Assembly (NCBI GenBank): GCA_902806595.1
Contig: CADCXC010000044.1
Coordinates: forward strand, 310,001 to 374,000
Length of the DNA stretch: 64,000 nucleotides
Source: Pyrenopolyporus hunteri
Taxonomy: Eukaryota; Ascomycota; Sordariomycetes; Xylariales; Hypoxylaceae
Reading direction: 5' to 3'
Within the stretch, counting starts at the first letter, position 1. Each line of letters starts with the position of its first letter. Positions 11,416 through 22,900 of this stretch are shown in pieces. The position numbers and the translations under genes were made by a program. Under the pieces are notes generated by a model. That model was not told where the DNA came from. It searched no databases and was given only the letters and a program-made list of their open reading frames with translations.

Positions 11416-12959
11416 ATGTCGCGTTTTATGAACTCCACCCCCGCCTCATATCGCTACGATAGGGAGACGGGGCAAACCTTTCGAGAATGGCTAGGACGGC
11501 CGTGCGGTCGTTCTCCGACCGACTGGTATCGTATGCCACCTCCTCTCCCGGCTCCGAAGAAGCCAGAGCCTGGCAAAAGGGGTGTCCGTGGCCTCGTTGA
11601 TATGGCAATCGATGTTCTCTCACAAAACCTCCACACCCTTGAGGTAGGGGACCTTGACGGCGTCCCTTATCACATAGCATGCCGCATTTGGGACCGTGTA
11701 ACGCGCGAGAATGGGTTAGTGATTTATCTTTTGGCCGTCTGGCGTCGCTTGTTGCCTCTGTTAAAGCTAATCTTTCGAATATCAGGATAATCTCGCTGCA
11801 CTTGTATATGATTCTCGCGACACATATCACCAAAACTCATCGAGAACACTTCCCGTCGCAGCCATTGCCTTCAAACATACTCCAATTCCGCTATTTTGTC
11901 AAGGAACCGACTGAGCCGTTGTCTACGTACACCGGGCATCTCACGTCAAACTCTTTTGAATTCATCGTTCATCTGACCCTTGCGCACGACCGCGTCACCT
12001 TCGGAACCCACGAGCTCCTAGGGCTGACGCAAATGAAAAACCTTGGCGTGCTTGAGATACTCTACCCATGCCATGCGGAAGACGCATCTAAATTCCCCCG
12101 TGTCAACGATTCTGTAATCCGGCACTGGTCCGAGCAGCCGGATCCCTTCCCCCTCCTCCGGGTCCTGAGAATCTGGGGTACCGACTTCACTACGGCCACC
12201 TCGTTGAAATACATTCACAAGTTTCCGGCTCTCGCAGTTTACGATGTCTCCGGCAGGTCTAGAGACTGGAGCACCCGGCACCCCGATGATAGATGGCACT
12301 GGCATAGAGTTGATCCCTCTAAGGACCTGTTCGATCCCATGTTTGACCATTTCTACAGAATCTACCCGAGTGCCTCGCCTCCCTCGCTTAAAATGATCTG
12401 GGAGTCTCTTATCAAAGAGTCCGCTGCCCCATCAGAACATGGATGCGACGATAAGCTGGTCAGAATTGAAGATAGGGAAACGGCCCTTACCAGCAGCAAG
12501 CCGGCTAAGTCCGTGGGCCGATATAGAGGCTGGCTTTCCGAGTTTGGCGGTAGCCTCTGTCTTCACTTTCTGTCTTACCTTCTTTACTGCCACGTTGGCC
12601 GAGCGTGGTCGGATAAGGATTTGGTCGCGCTGGGCTTATGCGAAGCCGACAAGGCTTTCGTTATGGACGGCTATCATTTCATCCCACCTAGGCCTTTCGT
12701 CACGCTTAACCTTGGGCATTGCTGCGACCACGTCCTCGACCGGTCCTCCCTATTTGGCTGCGACAAACCGTCTTGCCCCTGCGAAGCAGCTAGAAGCAGC
12801 TTCGAGATGCACTACACCTTTGTGCGACTGACCAAATACGACGAGATCATGTCTAGTCCGGTTGATAAGTCGTCCAGTAAGAATGACTCGTCAACCGGAT
12901 CGTCTTCTTCTCATAAGATGCGCAAGAAGCGAAAGAGATTCGTTCTGGAGGACCTTTAA
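11416..12959 (+). CDS. Unrecognised 490-aa fungal protein with basic C-terminal tail
   Basis: Two exons (11416-11714 and 11786-12959), with a 71-base intron (donor GTTAGT, branch GCTAATC, acceptor ATCAG), encode 490 aa in consistent phase. I do not recognise a named domain. The N-terminal 80 aa are Pro/Arg-rich. The middle reads like a leucine/tryptophan-containing globular domain (LTQMKNLGVLEILYPCHAED, then PFPLLRVLRIWGTDF), reminiscent of the LRR-like regions of fungal F-box-associated proteins, though no F-box is visible. A cysteine/histidine cluster (GHCCDHVL then GCDKPSCPCE) lies at about 412-435. The tail is Ser-rich and ends in HKMRKKRKRF, a plausible nuclear localisation signal. Splice signals and codon texture support a real gene; function is unknown. 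Confidence 0.72.
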
Positions 12960-13731
12960 ATTCGATTCAGGAGGTCGAGGGTGATGGTAGATCCTCCATC
13001 TGGTACCGAATATGCTACGATAAGCGAGCATATGCAAAATGGCTTTATATTGCCTGGAGCTGGGGCCCTTTTCCTGGAATCCGTTGAATGTTAATTATGC
13101 AAAATGCGATTGCATGAGAATCCATAGATCAAGGCCCGGTTTGAGCTGATACAGGCACGCTTTCCAAAAGACATTGATGCATTGCGTTCTAGAAGACGTC
13201 GATTCAAACCTAACGCGTAAGTATATTACCCTGAGGCCCTTCCAACTCATGTATGAACTCATAACTAATAACATATCTAGATCGACACGAGTTCATGAAA
13301 CGGCAAAGCAAGGTTTAGTCGGGCTCCCCCAGGCGTGAGGGTTTAGTATTATATGATACTTTCGGAGAGTTGAGCCTGCGGCGGATTGGCGGGCCCGAGG
13401 GGGAAGAGACCGGGGGCTGTGAAGTTATATTGAGCATTAAAGCTACTGCCTGACTCTTGTTGCGTCGAACGTCGTGGCACCTATACGGATAGGCTTATGT
13501 CTTTCTAGACACGGTCAATATCAGTAAGGCTCGTTGAAATTAAGCAGGTTAATTTCACCCCAAATTCAAGGCTTTTGCTAGCGCTGTGTATGTTCCTCTT
13601 CTGATTTGCGCGAAGTTTTGTTTCTCCTTTTAAGAGACAGTGAGTCGACGGTGAGATTAGTACGTACAAGATAGAAATATCACGTTGAAACTCATACCTG
13701 ATACCGTAATTCGCTCATTTTGGTGGTTATC
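12960..13731. other. Intergenic region between convergent genes
   Basis: Ordinary-composition spacer at the 3' ends of two convergent genes; no gene, RNA or repeat seen. Confidence 0.3.
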
Positions 13732-15714
13732 TCAAGCAGAAGAAGCAAGGTACTCAACCGACAGCGCAACGGCACTGCAATTCCACCCGCCCACAGCCGC
13801 CGTCCCGTCCCCGTCGCTCGTGATGTCTAGGCCTAACCCGCACCCGACCCAGTACTTCTTAGCGCCCTGCGAACACTCCAACGCCGACCCCGACGCTGAA
13901 ATAGATGCTGAGCTTGCGGTGAAATTCGTGGATGAAGTTGGCGTTAAGGTGGAAGCGGTAGCAGAAGCGAATGCCACACTCGGCGCTATCTCATCAGCAC
14001 TCCCGCACTCTAATACCCCGTACCACCCCTTCTCATCGTTCTCAATGTCCGCAAGCACATGCGGCTCGACGAAATACACCGCGCTGCCGCTGATATCGGG
14101 GGGCGCTTCGGCGATGGCTACTAGCGTGGTGCCGTTGGCGCCCTCCCCGTCTGCGGCAGTACCCGGCGTTGTGGAACATAGATGCTGCTGCTGCTGCTGC
14201 TGCTGTGTCCCGCCGTCGTCAGGGCTGAAACTAAATTCGGACCCCCGGGCTGCTGAGGGGACGAAGATCGCCCCGGACCCGCTTACTCGTAGGTACCACC
14301 CGTCGAATAGCCCGCCGGGCTGGGAGACGCGGATGTGGAAGGGCGTGCTGGGGGAGGAGCAGAGGGGCGATGAGGTGGGGGTGGGGATGGGGGTTGAGGT
14401 TGAGGTGCTAGTGCTGGTGCTGGTTGTGTTGGCGAAGCGGACGGGGGTGGTGGTGGCGTTGGTGGCGTTGGTGGTGTTGAGGAATGGAAATGGAGCCGGG
14501 GTGGAAGTGTTTAAGAAGGGGAAAGGGGTGTGAGTGGTGTTCGTGAAAGGAGCTGAGAGCGTGTAGTTGGAGAGGTTGACTGTGTTGCTTGTTGAGTTGA
14601 TAGCTGCGGCGGCGGCGGTGGAGTTGAGGAATGGTGCCGATGTGGTGGTACTATTTAAGGGGATACCGGCCCCGCTCGTAGTGCCATTAGAGAAGCTCGG
14701 TGTACTGGGTCGAGCTAGGGCGCTGCTCGAGTTCAGGAATTTGCCAGCGCTCGTTGTGATGTTGAATACGGGTGTAAAATTTGGCGTCTTAATGGGATTG
14801 CCCGTGTTATTCAGCGGAGCGAGTGAGCTTAGAGTGCTTGAAGCGCTAATTGTTGCTGCGCTAGCTTGAGTTCTAGCACTCGAAGATACGCCCACTATCG
14901 AGGGCCTTTTAAGCTTATGTTTGCCCGTGGATGTTTTTCCATCGCTCAACGCTAATAGAGAGCTCGAGCTTGACGATATCCCCGAACTCGAAAATAAGTC
15001 TGAGCCCGTCGCGTTCAGAAAAGGAGCCGTCAGATTGCCGAACTTGCCGTCTGTTGTATTTCCGAACAGCGACGAGCCGTTGACGTAGGCCGTGACCGTG
15101 TGGATAACTCCGACTGTCGTCGTTTCTACGATCCGCAGCGTATGAGTGACGCTCGGTGTTGGCGCGGTTGTTGTGGCCGGAGTGACGCCAAGACATGAGC
15201 ATGCTGATTCGTAGGCCGCCGACGAAGAGCATTGAGAAGCGTACGCTGGAATTGAAGCTCTTGTAGTCTTAGGGCCCTCGTCATGTATAGTTTTCCCTAG
15301 TAACACGTCGATCACTTCATGCTTCTGTAGCCATCGCTTCGAAGGCTCTGCCGGGCTGGTTATAGTCTCCGTGGTTATTTCACTAGTAGTTTCCGTCGTG
15401 GTGACTACAACGGAGCCGGATAAAGTCCTGAATCATGGTTAGACGCGCTTCATGCTTTACTAATTTTCTCGAAGTAGTTCTACCTTGTAGTTGGAGTGGC
15501 TGTGACTTGTACAAACGACTTGCAGTCTTCTTCTCTTAGCGAGGGCGCCGCCTCCTGAACGGCTGGATTGCTCAAGTCAGTACGAAAAACTTGGGCACCC
15601 TATTTCTAGTATTCGGAACTATAGACACTTACCCCGGAGACAACTATCAGTGGTACATTTCGCCGCCACCCCCCTCGCCAGAGCTATCACGACGAAAACC
15701 TCTAAGACACGCAT
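13732..15714 (-). CDS. Secreted Ser/Thr/Asn-rich cell-surface-type protein
   Basis: Three exons (15633-15714, 15484-15562, 13732-15427) give 618 aa with matching phases. The first exon supplies a clear signal peptide (MRVLEVFVVIALARGVAA), followed by a cysteine-bearing N-terminal segment (KCTTDSC, then EEDCKSF) and a TTTETTSEITTETIT stretch. Another Cys-containing segment (QCSSSAAYESACSCLG) resembles the start of fungal surface modules. A long Ser/Thr/Asn/Pro region with many N-x-S/T sequons follows (NTTNATNATTT and similar). The C-terminal 180 aa look globular (FHIRVSQPGGLFDGWYLRVS, then WYGVLECGSADEIAPSVAF) with a polyGln run coded by GCT/GCA-type repeats at about 14179-14206. Heavy glycosylation and wall or extracellular location are inferred. 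No GPI signal is obvious, and the function is unknown. Confidence 0.82.
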
Positions 15715-16617
15715 CTCACAACACTACCCGGCGTAGCTACCGTTCCATACTGACGTCGGTATTGTCTATGAAGAAAGCGTCGATCGACCCTCAGAATCGC
15801 GACGCCAACCGGTCCCAACATGGCCATGACCGTGTCTTTATGAGATCTAGTGCAAAACATGGAAAACTTGGAAGTCGGCGTCGCATCTGAAATTGCTGTT
15901 TCATGCGGAGCTTCCAAGGCGCGATGCTCTGGCTAGTCTGCGCGGGACCAATCGTGCGAAGTCTTACCCCTGAGAGCTAGGGGTTGCCCCTGTCTAAGTT
16001 GTGTGCGGATCCTTGTAGCGCGTACATAGCTCACGATGCTATAGAGCTTGACTTGCTATAAGATCGATTTTATTCTATTACACGTCATTTTCGCCTGAAA
16101 GATTTATCGTGGAGGCTGCTTACTGTTATTACGGTAGTAAAGAATACAAAATGTCAGAATCTGCTTACAATTGACGGTCAAAACGTCTGATAATTCATAG
16201 GATTAGGTAGAGTACTTATACTGACAACCTGCCATGTTGTATTGGTTATCATCTTTCGAGATGCCCCTAGTAATACAGTTATATGCGAAGAAGATTACTT
16301 CTGTATAATATTAATATCTACTTATATGTGTATAGCTACATATAAATGTACATACATACCTATACAAGCGTCTATATAAACAAGCCCCTAACTCGTCTCG
16401 CCTCATCTCGTATATACGTACCCATTACACCTCCAAACAGCATCTAATCGTCTCTAATCTGCATTCCTCCTTTTAAGCGTCGCGCACTTGAATATAACTC
16501 TATGAAAAACGCTCACCCGCCCGAGCCAAAGTCTGGGTATCAAGCAGGCCATCCATCCATCCTTCCATCCATTTAGCCCACCATTCGTATAAGCTGACCG
16601 ATCCGCCACCAATCGGA
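15715..16617. promoter_or_regulatory. Promoter side of the Ser/Thr-rich gene and 3' flank of the MFS gene
   Basis: Both flanking genes are on the minus strand, so this spacer holds the upstream region of the first and the downstream region of the second. An AT-rich TATATGTGTATAG-type stretch lies at about 16310-16380. No gene supported. Confidence 0.3.
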
Positions 16618-18218
16618 TCAAATCTTGACCTTCCACCCCGCCTTGGTGCGCCTCATCCTCGCGAGCCGGGCGCCCATCAGCAGCGCCGAGCCGACCAGCA
16701 GGCTGACGCCGGTGAACGCCTGAGCGCCCATGTACCGGCCGCCCATGCTCCCGATGATGGCGCCCGCGATCGGGTTGCCCGTCAGCACGGCGAAGCTGAC
16801 GATGGTGAACACCATGCCCATGCGCGTGCCCTGCTTCCGCAGGTCCGTCGTCAGGCTGCTCAGGCCCGCTGGGAACAGGCTCTGGATGCCGCCCGCCACG
16901 ATGCCGTACGCGGTCGCCCAGCCGTACAGCTGCGCGGGCGTGCGCACCGCCATCCACGCGAGCATCGTGGCGCCGCAGGCCAGGCACGTCGGGATCATGA
17001 GGTTGAGCGGGCCGAAGCGGTCGGCGAGGTGGTTCGGCACGATGCGGCCGAGCAGGCCGACGCCGTTGAGGATGAGCAGCATGTTCAGGGAGTCGGTGTA
17101 GCTGAGCGAGGGCGTGATCTCGGCGGACCGGCTGAAGGCGGCCAGGTAGTAGAAGCCGAAGTAGACGCCCCAGAAGTTGAAGAACATGCCCGCCCCGTAC
17201 AGCGCGTACTCGGGCTCGCGGAACGCGGCCCACTCGACCAGGTTGCCGGCCCGGCGCGGCGGCAGCCGGGACTTCATGACGGCGGCGGCGAAGACGAGCG
17301 TCGCGAGCTGCACGAAGCCCATGGCGCGCACGGCCCAGCCGAAGCCGGCGCTCGGGAGCAGCTGGCGGGCCATGGCGGGGAAGACGAGGCCGCCGGTGAC
17401 GGAGCCGCTGGCGGTCAGGCCGATGGCGAGGGAGCGCTTCTTGCTGAAGTAGGTGGACACCGTCGAGATGGCGGGGCAGAAGATGCAGCCGCTGGCGATG
17501 CCCATGCACAGGCCCTGGGAGAGGATGAGGTGCCAGTACTGGGTGGCGGCGGAGGTGGTGAAGATGCCGACGGTCATGAGCGCGATGCCGCAGATCATGA
17601 TGGGCCGGAAGAACCCGGCGTCGGTCACGCGGCCCGCGAACGTCCCCACGAAGAAGGTCAGGAACACCTGGATCGACCCGATCCACGACACGTCCGAGGG
17701 CGAGCGCCCCAGCTGCGACGCGTAGTACGTCTGGAACACGCCGAACGAGTTGATGAACCCCCACGTGTTCATGATGGCGAAGTGTCCGCCGAGACCTGGT
17801 CCCCCCCCCCGGCTTGTTAGAAAGAGATTCCGGGCTAGGTAGGTGTGTGGTTACCCACACAGGTAGGTAGTATAGGGGCGGGTCAGAGACAAGAAGAGAA
17901 AATACACTTACAGGCGAGCCAAGCGACTTTGCCACCGTCCGGCGGCGGGCCGGGGTTCCAGCTCGACTTGGTCGATATCTTGCTCAGGACGCGGCCGAGG
18001 GCTCCGGCCATGCCATCGGCATTCGGGTCGAGAAGGTCGGGTTCGGGCTCTATCTGCCAGTTTTCTTCATCGTCTGTCGGCCCGTGGCTCTGCGACCCCT
18101 CTTCCTTCCTGCTCTGCTTGTTGGCTCCGCCATCTACAGGACGGCCAGGGGTGGCCTGCTTCTCGACGTCTACTGGCAGTTCTCCGTCGCTAGAACTGGG
18201 CGAGGTAGTGGACGGCAT
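16618..18218 (-). CDS. MFS transporter, monocarboxylate-permease type
   Basis: Two exons (17912-18218 and 16618-17795), with a 116-base intron, encode 494 aa. The first 95 residues are a hydrophilic, acidic cytosolic tail. The conserved MCT-family lead-in PPPDGGKVAWLAC spans the splice junction and runs into LGGHFAIMNTWGFINSFGVF, the typical first membrane segment. Further segments follow, with the usual break between halves at about PPRRAGNLVEWAAF. This set of features matches fungal monocarboxylate/riboflavin-type (Mch) members of the major facilitator superfamily, located in plasma or vacuolar membranes. The substrate cannot be read from sequence. The exon is markedly GC-rich, so long spurious frames run antisense to it. 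Confidence 0.88.
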
Positions 18219-19920
18219 CGTCTCGAGCGGTTAGGTAATGTTTTTTTATATAATATAAATAGGCGTTCTTGTCGTCTTGTTGCTATGTGTACGTTTCTCT
18301 CGCGACTTGGGCTCATCTTCTTAAGGCGAGCCAATTTGCTTAGATACAACCCCCTATTTACTTGATACCTCTACCCTAGGCAGGGCAGGTGGGTAATGTA
18401 AGTATTCAGATCGTTGGGTATATAGTACGACGTGTGTAATTTGTAAGTCGTCCGGCCACCTCCGTATAGCGGCGGCTCACGATGAGTCAAAAGACGTCAG
18501 AGCAGAGCAAGAGGGTCGAGCGTTCTAACAAAAACTGTTAATTCCCATTTTTTTTCTACCAACTTGGACGCCGTCGGCTATCGGCTTTTCACCGCAGGGG
18601 GTGGAGCGCAGTCTCGTTCAGGGGACTTTAATGCGGGGATGCGAGAGCGTGGCCGGTTCTATCTACGGGTTGTGTAGATGATTCTATGCGCGCGCGCCCT
18701 TGCTCTTCGGCAAAGGAATTAGGGCAGTGGACGGAAGCATCACCGAATTCTGAGTTTCTTTTAGGTAAATCCTGGCCCACAACCCCATCTCTCGATTCGT
18801 AATGAGCATCTACGCCCTACTTAATCCCGCGGATATGTAAGTCTTCGACGATAATTGTCGGCTGGGTACCAGGTCATATGTTTATAGCGCGGATAATGTA
18901 TCCATAATGCGAACACGGCCACGCCGGCCCGATCACGACGTCACATGTTACTGTGGGCGAGGAGACTTGGCCGCCCACGCGCTTGTTGATTACATCGCGC
19001 GCTATTAACCACCCTGGCGGCAATATACCCCCCCTATGGAAATATAACCCCCCAGTCCACTCTACAATGGGCGCGCTATTCCCGAACGCCCAACGTTGGC
19101 GCTCCCCGCACCCGAATCCCCTCTAGTGTCTTCGAAGTAAGTTACTATGTAGACGGTATTACCTAGGTTGTTTAAAATACTGGTCCAAGATACGATGGGC
19201 GTTAACTAAAAGCCAAACGCCCAACCGCCGTGGACTGCGAATTGTGAACTGTGAACTGTGAACTATGAACTGTAAACCTTATGAAGGACTATGAGCGCCG
19301 CGTGGATCGCGGTCCTCTTGTCGATTCCGTAATAGGTGGCCCCTATACGCCTCTCGCCGGACACTGACCCTTTTCCCGATGTCGCTAACTACTCGGTCCT
19401 ATATTCGGTTTTTCGCATCAGCCACGCCTACGCCGCCTCGTAATATTAAGACGCCCGAGGAGAAACACTATCTGCTGCTCAGCATGAAGGCGTCATGTTT
19501 CGTCTTGCGTGACCGCTTGTGTTGGTTGACATTCGATTGAGCAAGAGTACGTAATTGCGTCATTGAGCAATTAATGCTAGCTATGTAGATCGAGCCTCTA
19601 CCACACATATGCGACGAGAATGCATTTCCGCGGCCTTGTATGTAGGCGAATACGTCTAATGACATCTCCTCCATCTAATTTAAATGATTAAGTCATGATA
19701 GTACATGAGGACAAACGATCCACCAAAAATGCCATCACGTCAGGCTTCATTTCTTCCATCTCTTCCCACATACCCATTACCGCCACGTAGACTGAGGCCG
19801 TAGCCTCATCCACAAACAGGCACCTGCCACGTCTCAAGCGAATTCCTGGCCAAGTAGCAAATTAATTCGAGCGTCCCGGACAGTGTGTTCATCATCTAGG
19901 TGCGCTCGGGGCATCGATGC
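18219..19920. other. Long intergenic region upstream of the MFS gene
   Basis: This 1.7-kb stretch holds the MFS promoter and the 3' flank of the large repeat gene. It contains a five-copy heptamer repeat at 19243-19277 and otherwise no supported gene. Confidence 0.3.
19243..19277. repeat. Short tandem heptamer repeat
   Basis: Five consecutive seven-base units, TGTGAAC three times, then TATGAAC and TGTAAAC, with only single-base differences in the last two. A simple microsatellite with no evident function. Confidence 0.85.
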
Positions 19921-22900
19921 TCAACCGCGGAACAGGGCGAAATCTAGCGGTCTTGATGCAGCTTTTCGAAGACTAGGAGCCCCATCCCGCTTGCGAGCAG
20001 AATCGCGCACCTTGGATCGGCAGATGGCCTTCTCGCACTGATTGTCGGTCCATCCCAGAGCAAGGTCGTCCGCCCACCAGACCTTCGGTTGTCCATCCAC
20101 CTTCAGCGAGACTTGGACTGATGTCAGGTCGTCAAAGCCTTCAAACGCGACGGGGACAAGCTGGCATTTTCCCGTGGAAGAGCAAGCCGGAACCTCGACT
20201 GTGAGCCAAGCTGTTTCCCTCTCCTGCTGGGACTGTTGGTCGAATCTTTGGCCTGTGAAATTGAAGACACAGGGAGAAGACTTGGAGTCGCAGCCGAGGC
20301 TGAAGCCCCTGAAATTAAATGAAAAGCAAGGGGAGGAAGCTTGAGGCCCGACGCTGATTTTTGCTACATCTCGGGGTACGCCGGGGACAGAGAGGTTTGT
20401 GATTGAAGACGGTGTAAATTGGAGCATCAAGTTCCCTGATGACGGGACAAATGGGGAAGGTGGTGGAGGGAGGACGTTAAATCCTTCAGAGAAATAAAAC
20501 CGATGGTGCGGGCTGAACATTGGCATTGGGCCAACGTCATGAGGGTCGACACCCGAACCTACCCCCAGAGGCGGGAGGTCGTCGAACTGGCAGCGAGGTT
20601 AGCTGCAATCGAAGGACCTCTATCAAGGAAACCTCCGCTACTTACATCTAATGTAAAGTCGCCTACGTCGGCTTTGTTACCGCAAGAAGTCGGCGAAGGG
20701 GCATCGCTCTCGGTAGTCGATCTCGGGACTAGGCCGGGGGATCTGACGATGATAGTTGATAGGGTTGAGGGACCGGGCAGATCAATATTGTCTCGGGGAG
20801 AAAAAGCGTAGCCTCCAGCGGGAGTTGAGAAGGGCACGGCTTGACTGGGAACAGGGGTTCCATTCGTTGGTTCTAATACAGTTGCGCTGACGCTAGCAGT
20901 GTGTGTAGTTGCCACTTGAGCACACCAAGAAAAAGTCCTTGAGCCTATTGCCATCGTTGTCATTGCTATACATTCAACGGAAGCCCCAGTGGGAAGTTCT
21001 GATGCGATTTCAGACACCGATGGTGTGGGAAATGACACGGGTGGTGCGGAAACAGGTGGTGGGAGACTAGGCATGGGCTGAAGGGACACCGTAGGGCGAG
21101 ACTCGGGTTCCGTACAAGGTGTTGACTCTTCGGCTCCGGATCCAGTTGCATTCCACCCATCGGGCGGTACGACGGACCATGGAGTTCGCGAGGAAGTGAA
21201 ACTGTCGGTTGGTAGAGCGCCTGAGGCATTGGAAGTCTCGTCGCATGGGGCTGAACCGCCCTGGCCCCCAGAAGGCTCGGCAACTAGAGGAAACGTGATT
21301 AGTTGCCGTTGGATTATCGACACGTCGTGAGACTTCCGTCTTGAGCCACAATGTGCATGATCTTACCTGTTGCTGAAACTCCCTGTGGAAGTGTTACCGT
21401 GTGAGTTGCAGCTCCCGGTCTGGTGGAAACTTTTGTAACGGTCTCCGAAGGTGCTGCTCCTGCGCCGCCGTTCGGGTTTCCTTGTCCTCCAGCACCAGCT
21501 GAGGCCCCAGATTGGGAACCCGACCCACCGGTTTGAGTTGGATGTCCGGCTCCGTATCCGCCAGGCGGGGATAGGTCAGTGGGCGCCGCGCCAGCGCCGC
21601 CGGAGATACCGCCCTGACCAGCACCGGCATTGGCAGAAGACGCACCAGAGTTACCAGGGCCCCCGGACGGCCCTCCCGAAGGGCTTCCTCCATATCCTCC
21701 CGGATTTACAACTGTAACGGTAACCTCACCAGACCCAGCGGGATTGCTATTTGGAAAAGGTGGCCAGTTCGAAGAGAGGCCTTGCCCCCCTGCACCGCTA
21801 CCCGGTCCTGCTGATGGTCCTTGGGGCGCAGTTATAGTGATCGTGGGTAGAGGGATACTACCTCCATTGTTGCCCCCGGGGCCCCATGAAGGGTTCCCGG
21901 AACCGGCGCCTGTGGGCAGGAACGATGAAGCACCACCTCCATTACCGCTACCGGATCCCTCTGATGGATTCCCGGGTGCTGTAACAGTGATTGTTGGGAG
22001 TACACCACCATTGCCGCCGGCCCCCCCGGATGGATTTGCGGGAACGGTGACAGTGACTGCTGTCGGTAACGAGCCGCCTCCGTTACCTCCGCCGGGCCCG
22101 TTGTTTGTACCAGTAACAATGATGGTATTCGGATGCGAAACTGAACCGGACTCACCTTCGGTGCATGGTGCTGTACCCTGGCCTTGCCCTCCAGGTGCAC
22201 CTCCAGGCGAACCGCCAGGAAGGTTTGCTGATTGACCCGGTGCGGTCACCGTGATTGTCTGGGGAATACTTTGGCCACCTGAGCCCCCTGGTCCACCGGC
22301 TGGATTGCTTGGTGATCCACCTGTTATTGTCAATATGATAAATGTATACGAAAATATATGGGATCCATACCTCCCAAGCCTCCTGGCCCTCCGCCGATGT
22401 TGCTTGGCGACTGTCCAGGCGCTGTCACAGTAATGGTTTGAGGGATACCCTGGCCGCCGGGGCCTCCAGGTAGGCCTGCCGAGTTGCTTGGGTACTCTCC
22501 TGGTACAGTGAAAGTGATAGTCTCGGGGACGCCGGGAGTGATGCCCGTTCCAGTGATCGTGATGACAAACGGAACGGAAGCTTCTCCGGAGCCCGGAAAG
22601 TTGGGATTACCCGATTCTCCTGGCGCCGTTAACGTGATGGTATGAAGAGCGCTGCCGCCACCCAGGCCTCCGGGCCCACCCGCAGAATTACTTGGGGATC
22701 CTCCTGGAGCTGTTACGGTGATCGTTTGGGGAATACCTTGTCCACCTGACCCACCGGGGCCACCTCCTGGCGTATTACCGGTGCCGGTGGCTGTACCACC
22801 ATTCGGGAAGGAAAGCGACGCTGAATTGGATGAGCCGGCTCCGCTTCCCTCTGGACATGGCGAAGTTTCAGAGCCGCTAGGAGATGGTTTCGGGATCGTC

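Noticed and set aside
16730..17820. Plus-strand frames inside the MFS gene, including a 263-codon one
   Set aside because: GC-rich codon usage of the transporter keeps antisense frames open; composition is low-complexity and there is no domain.
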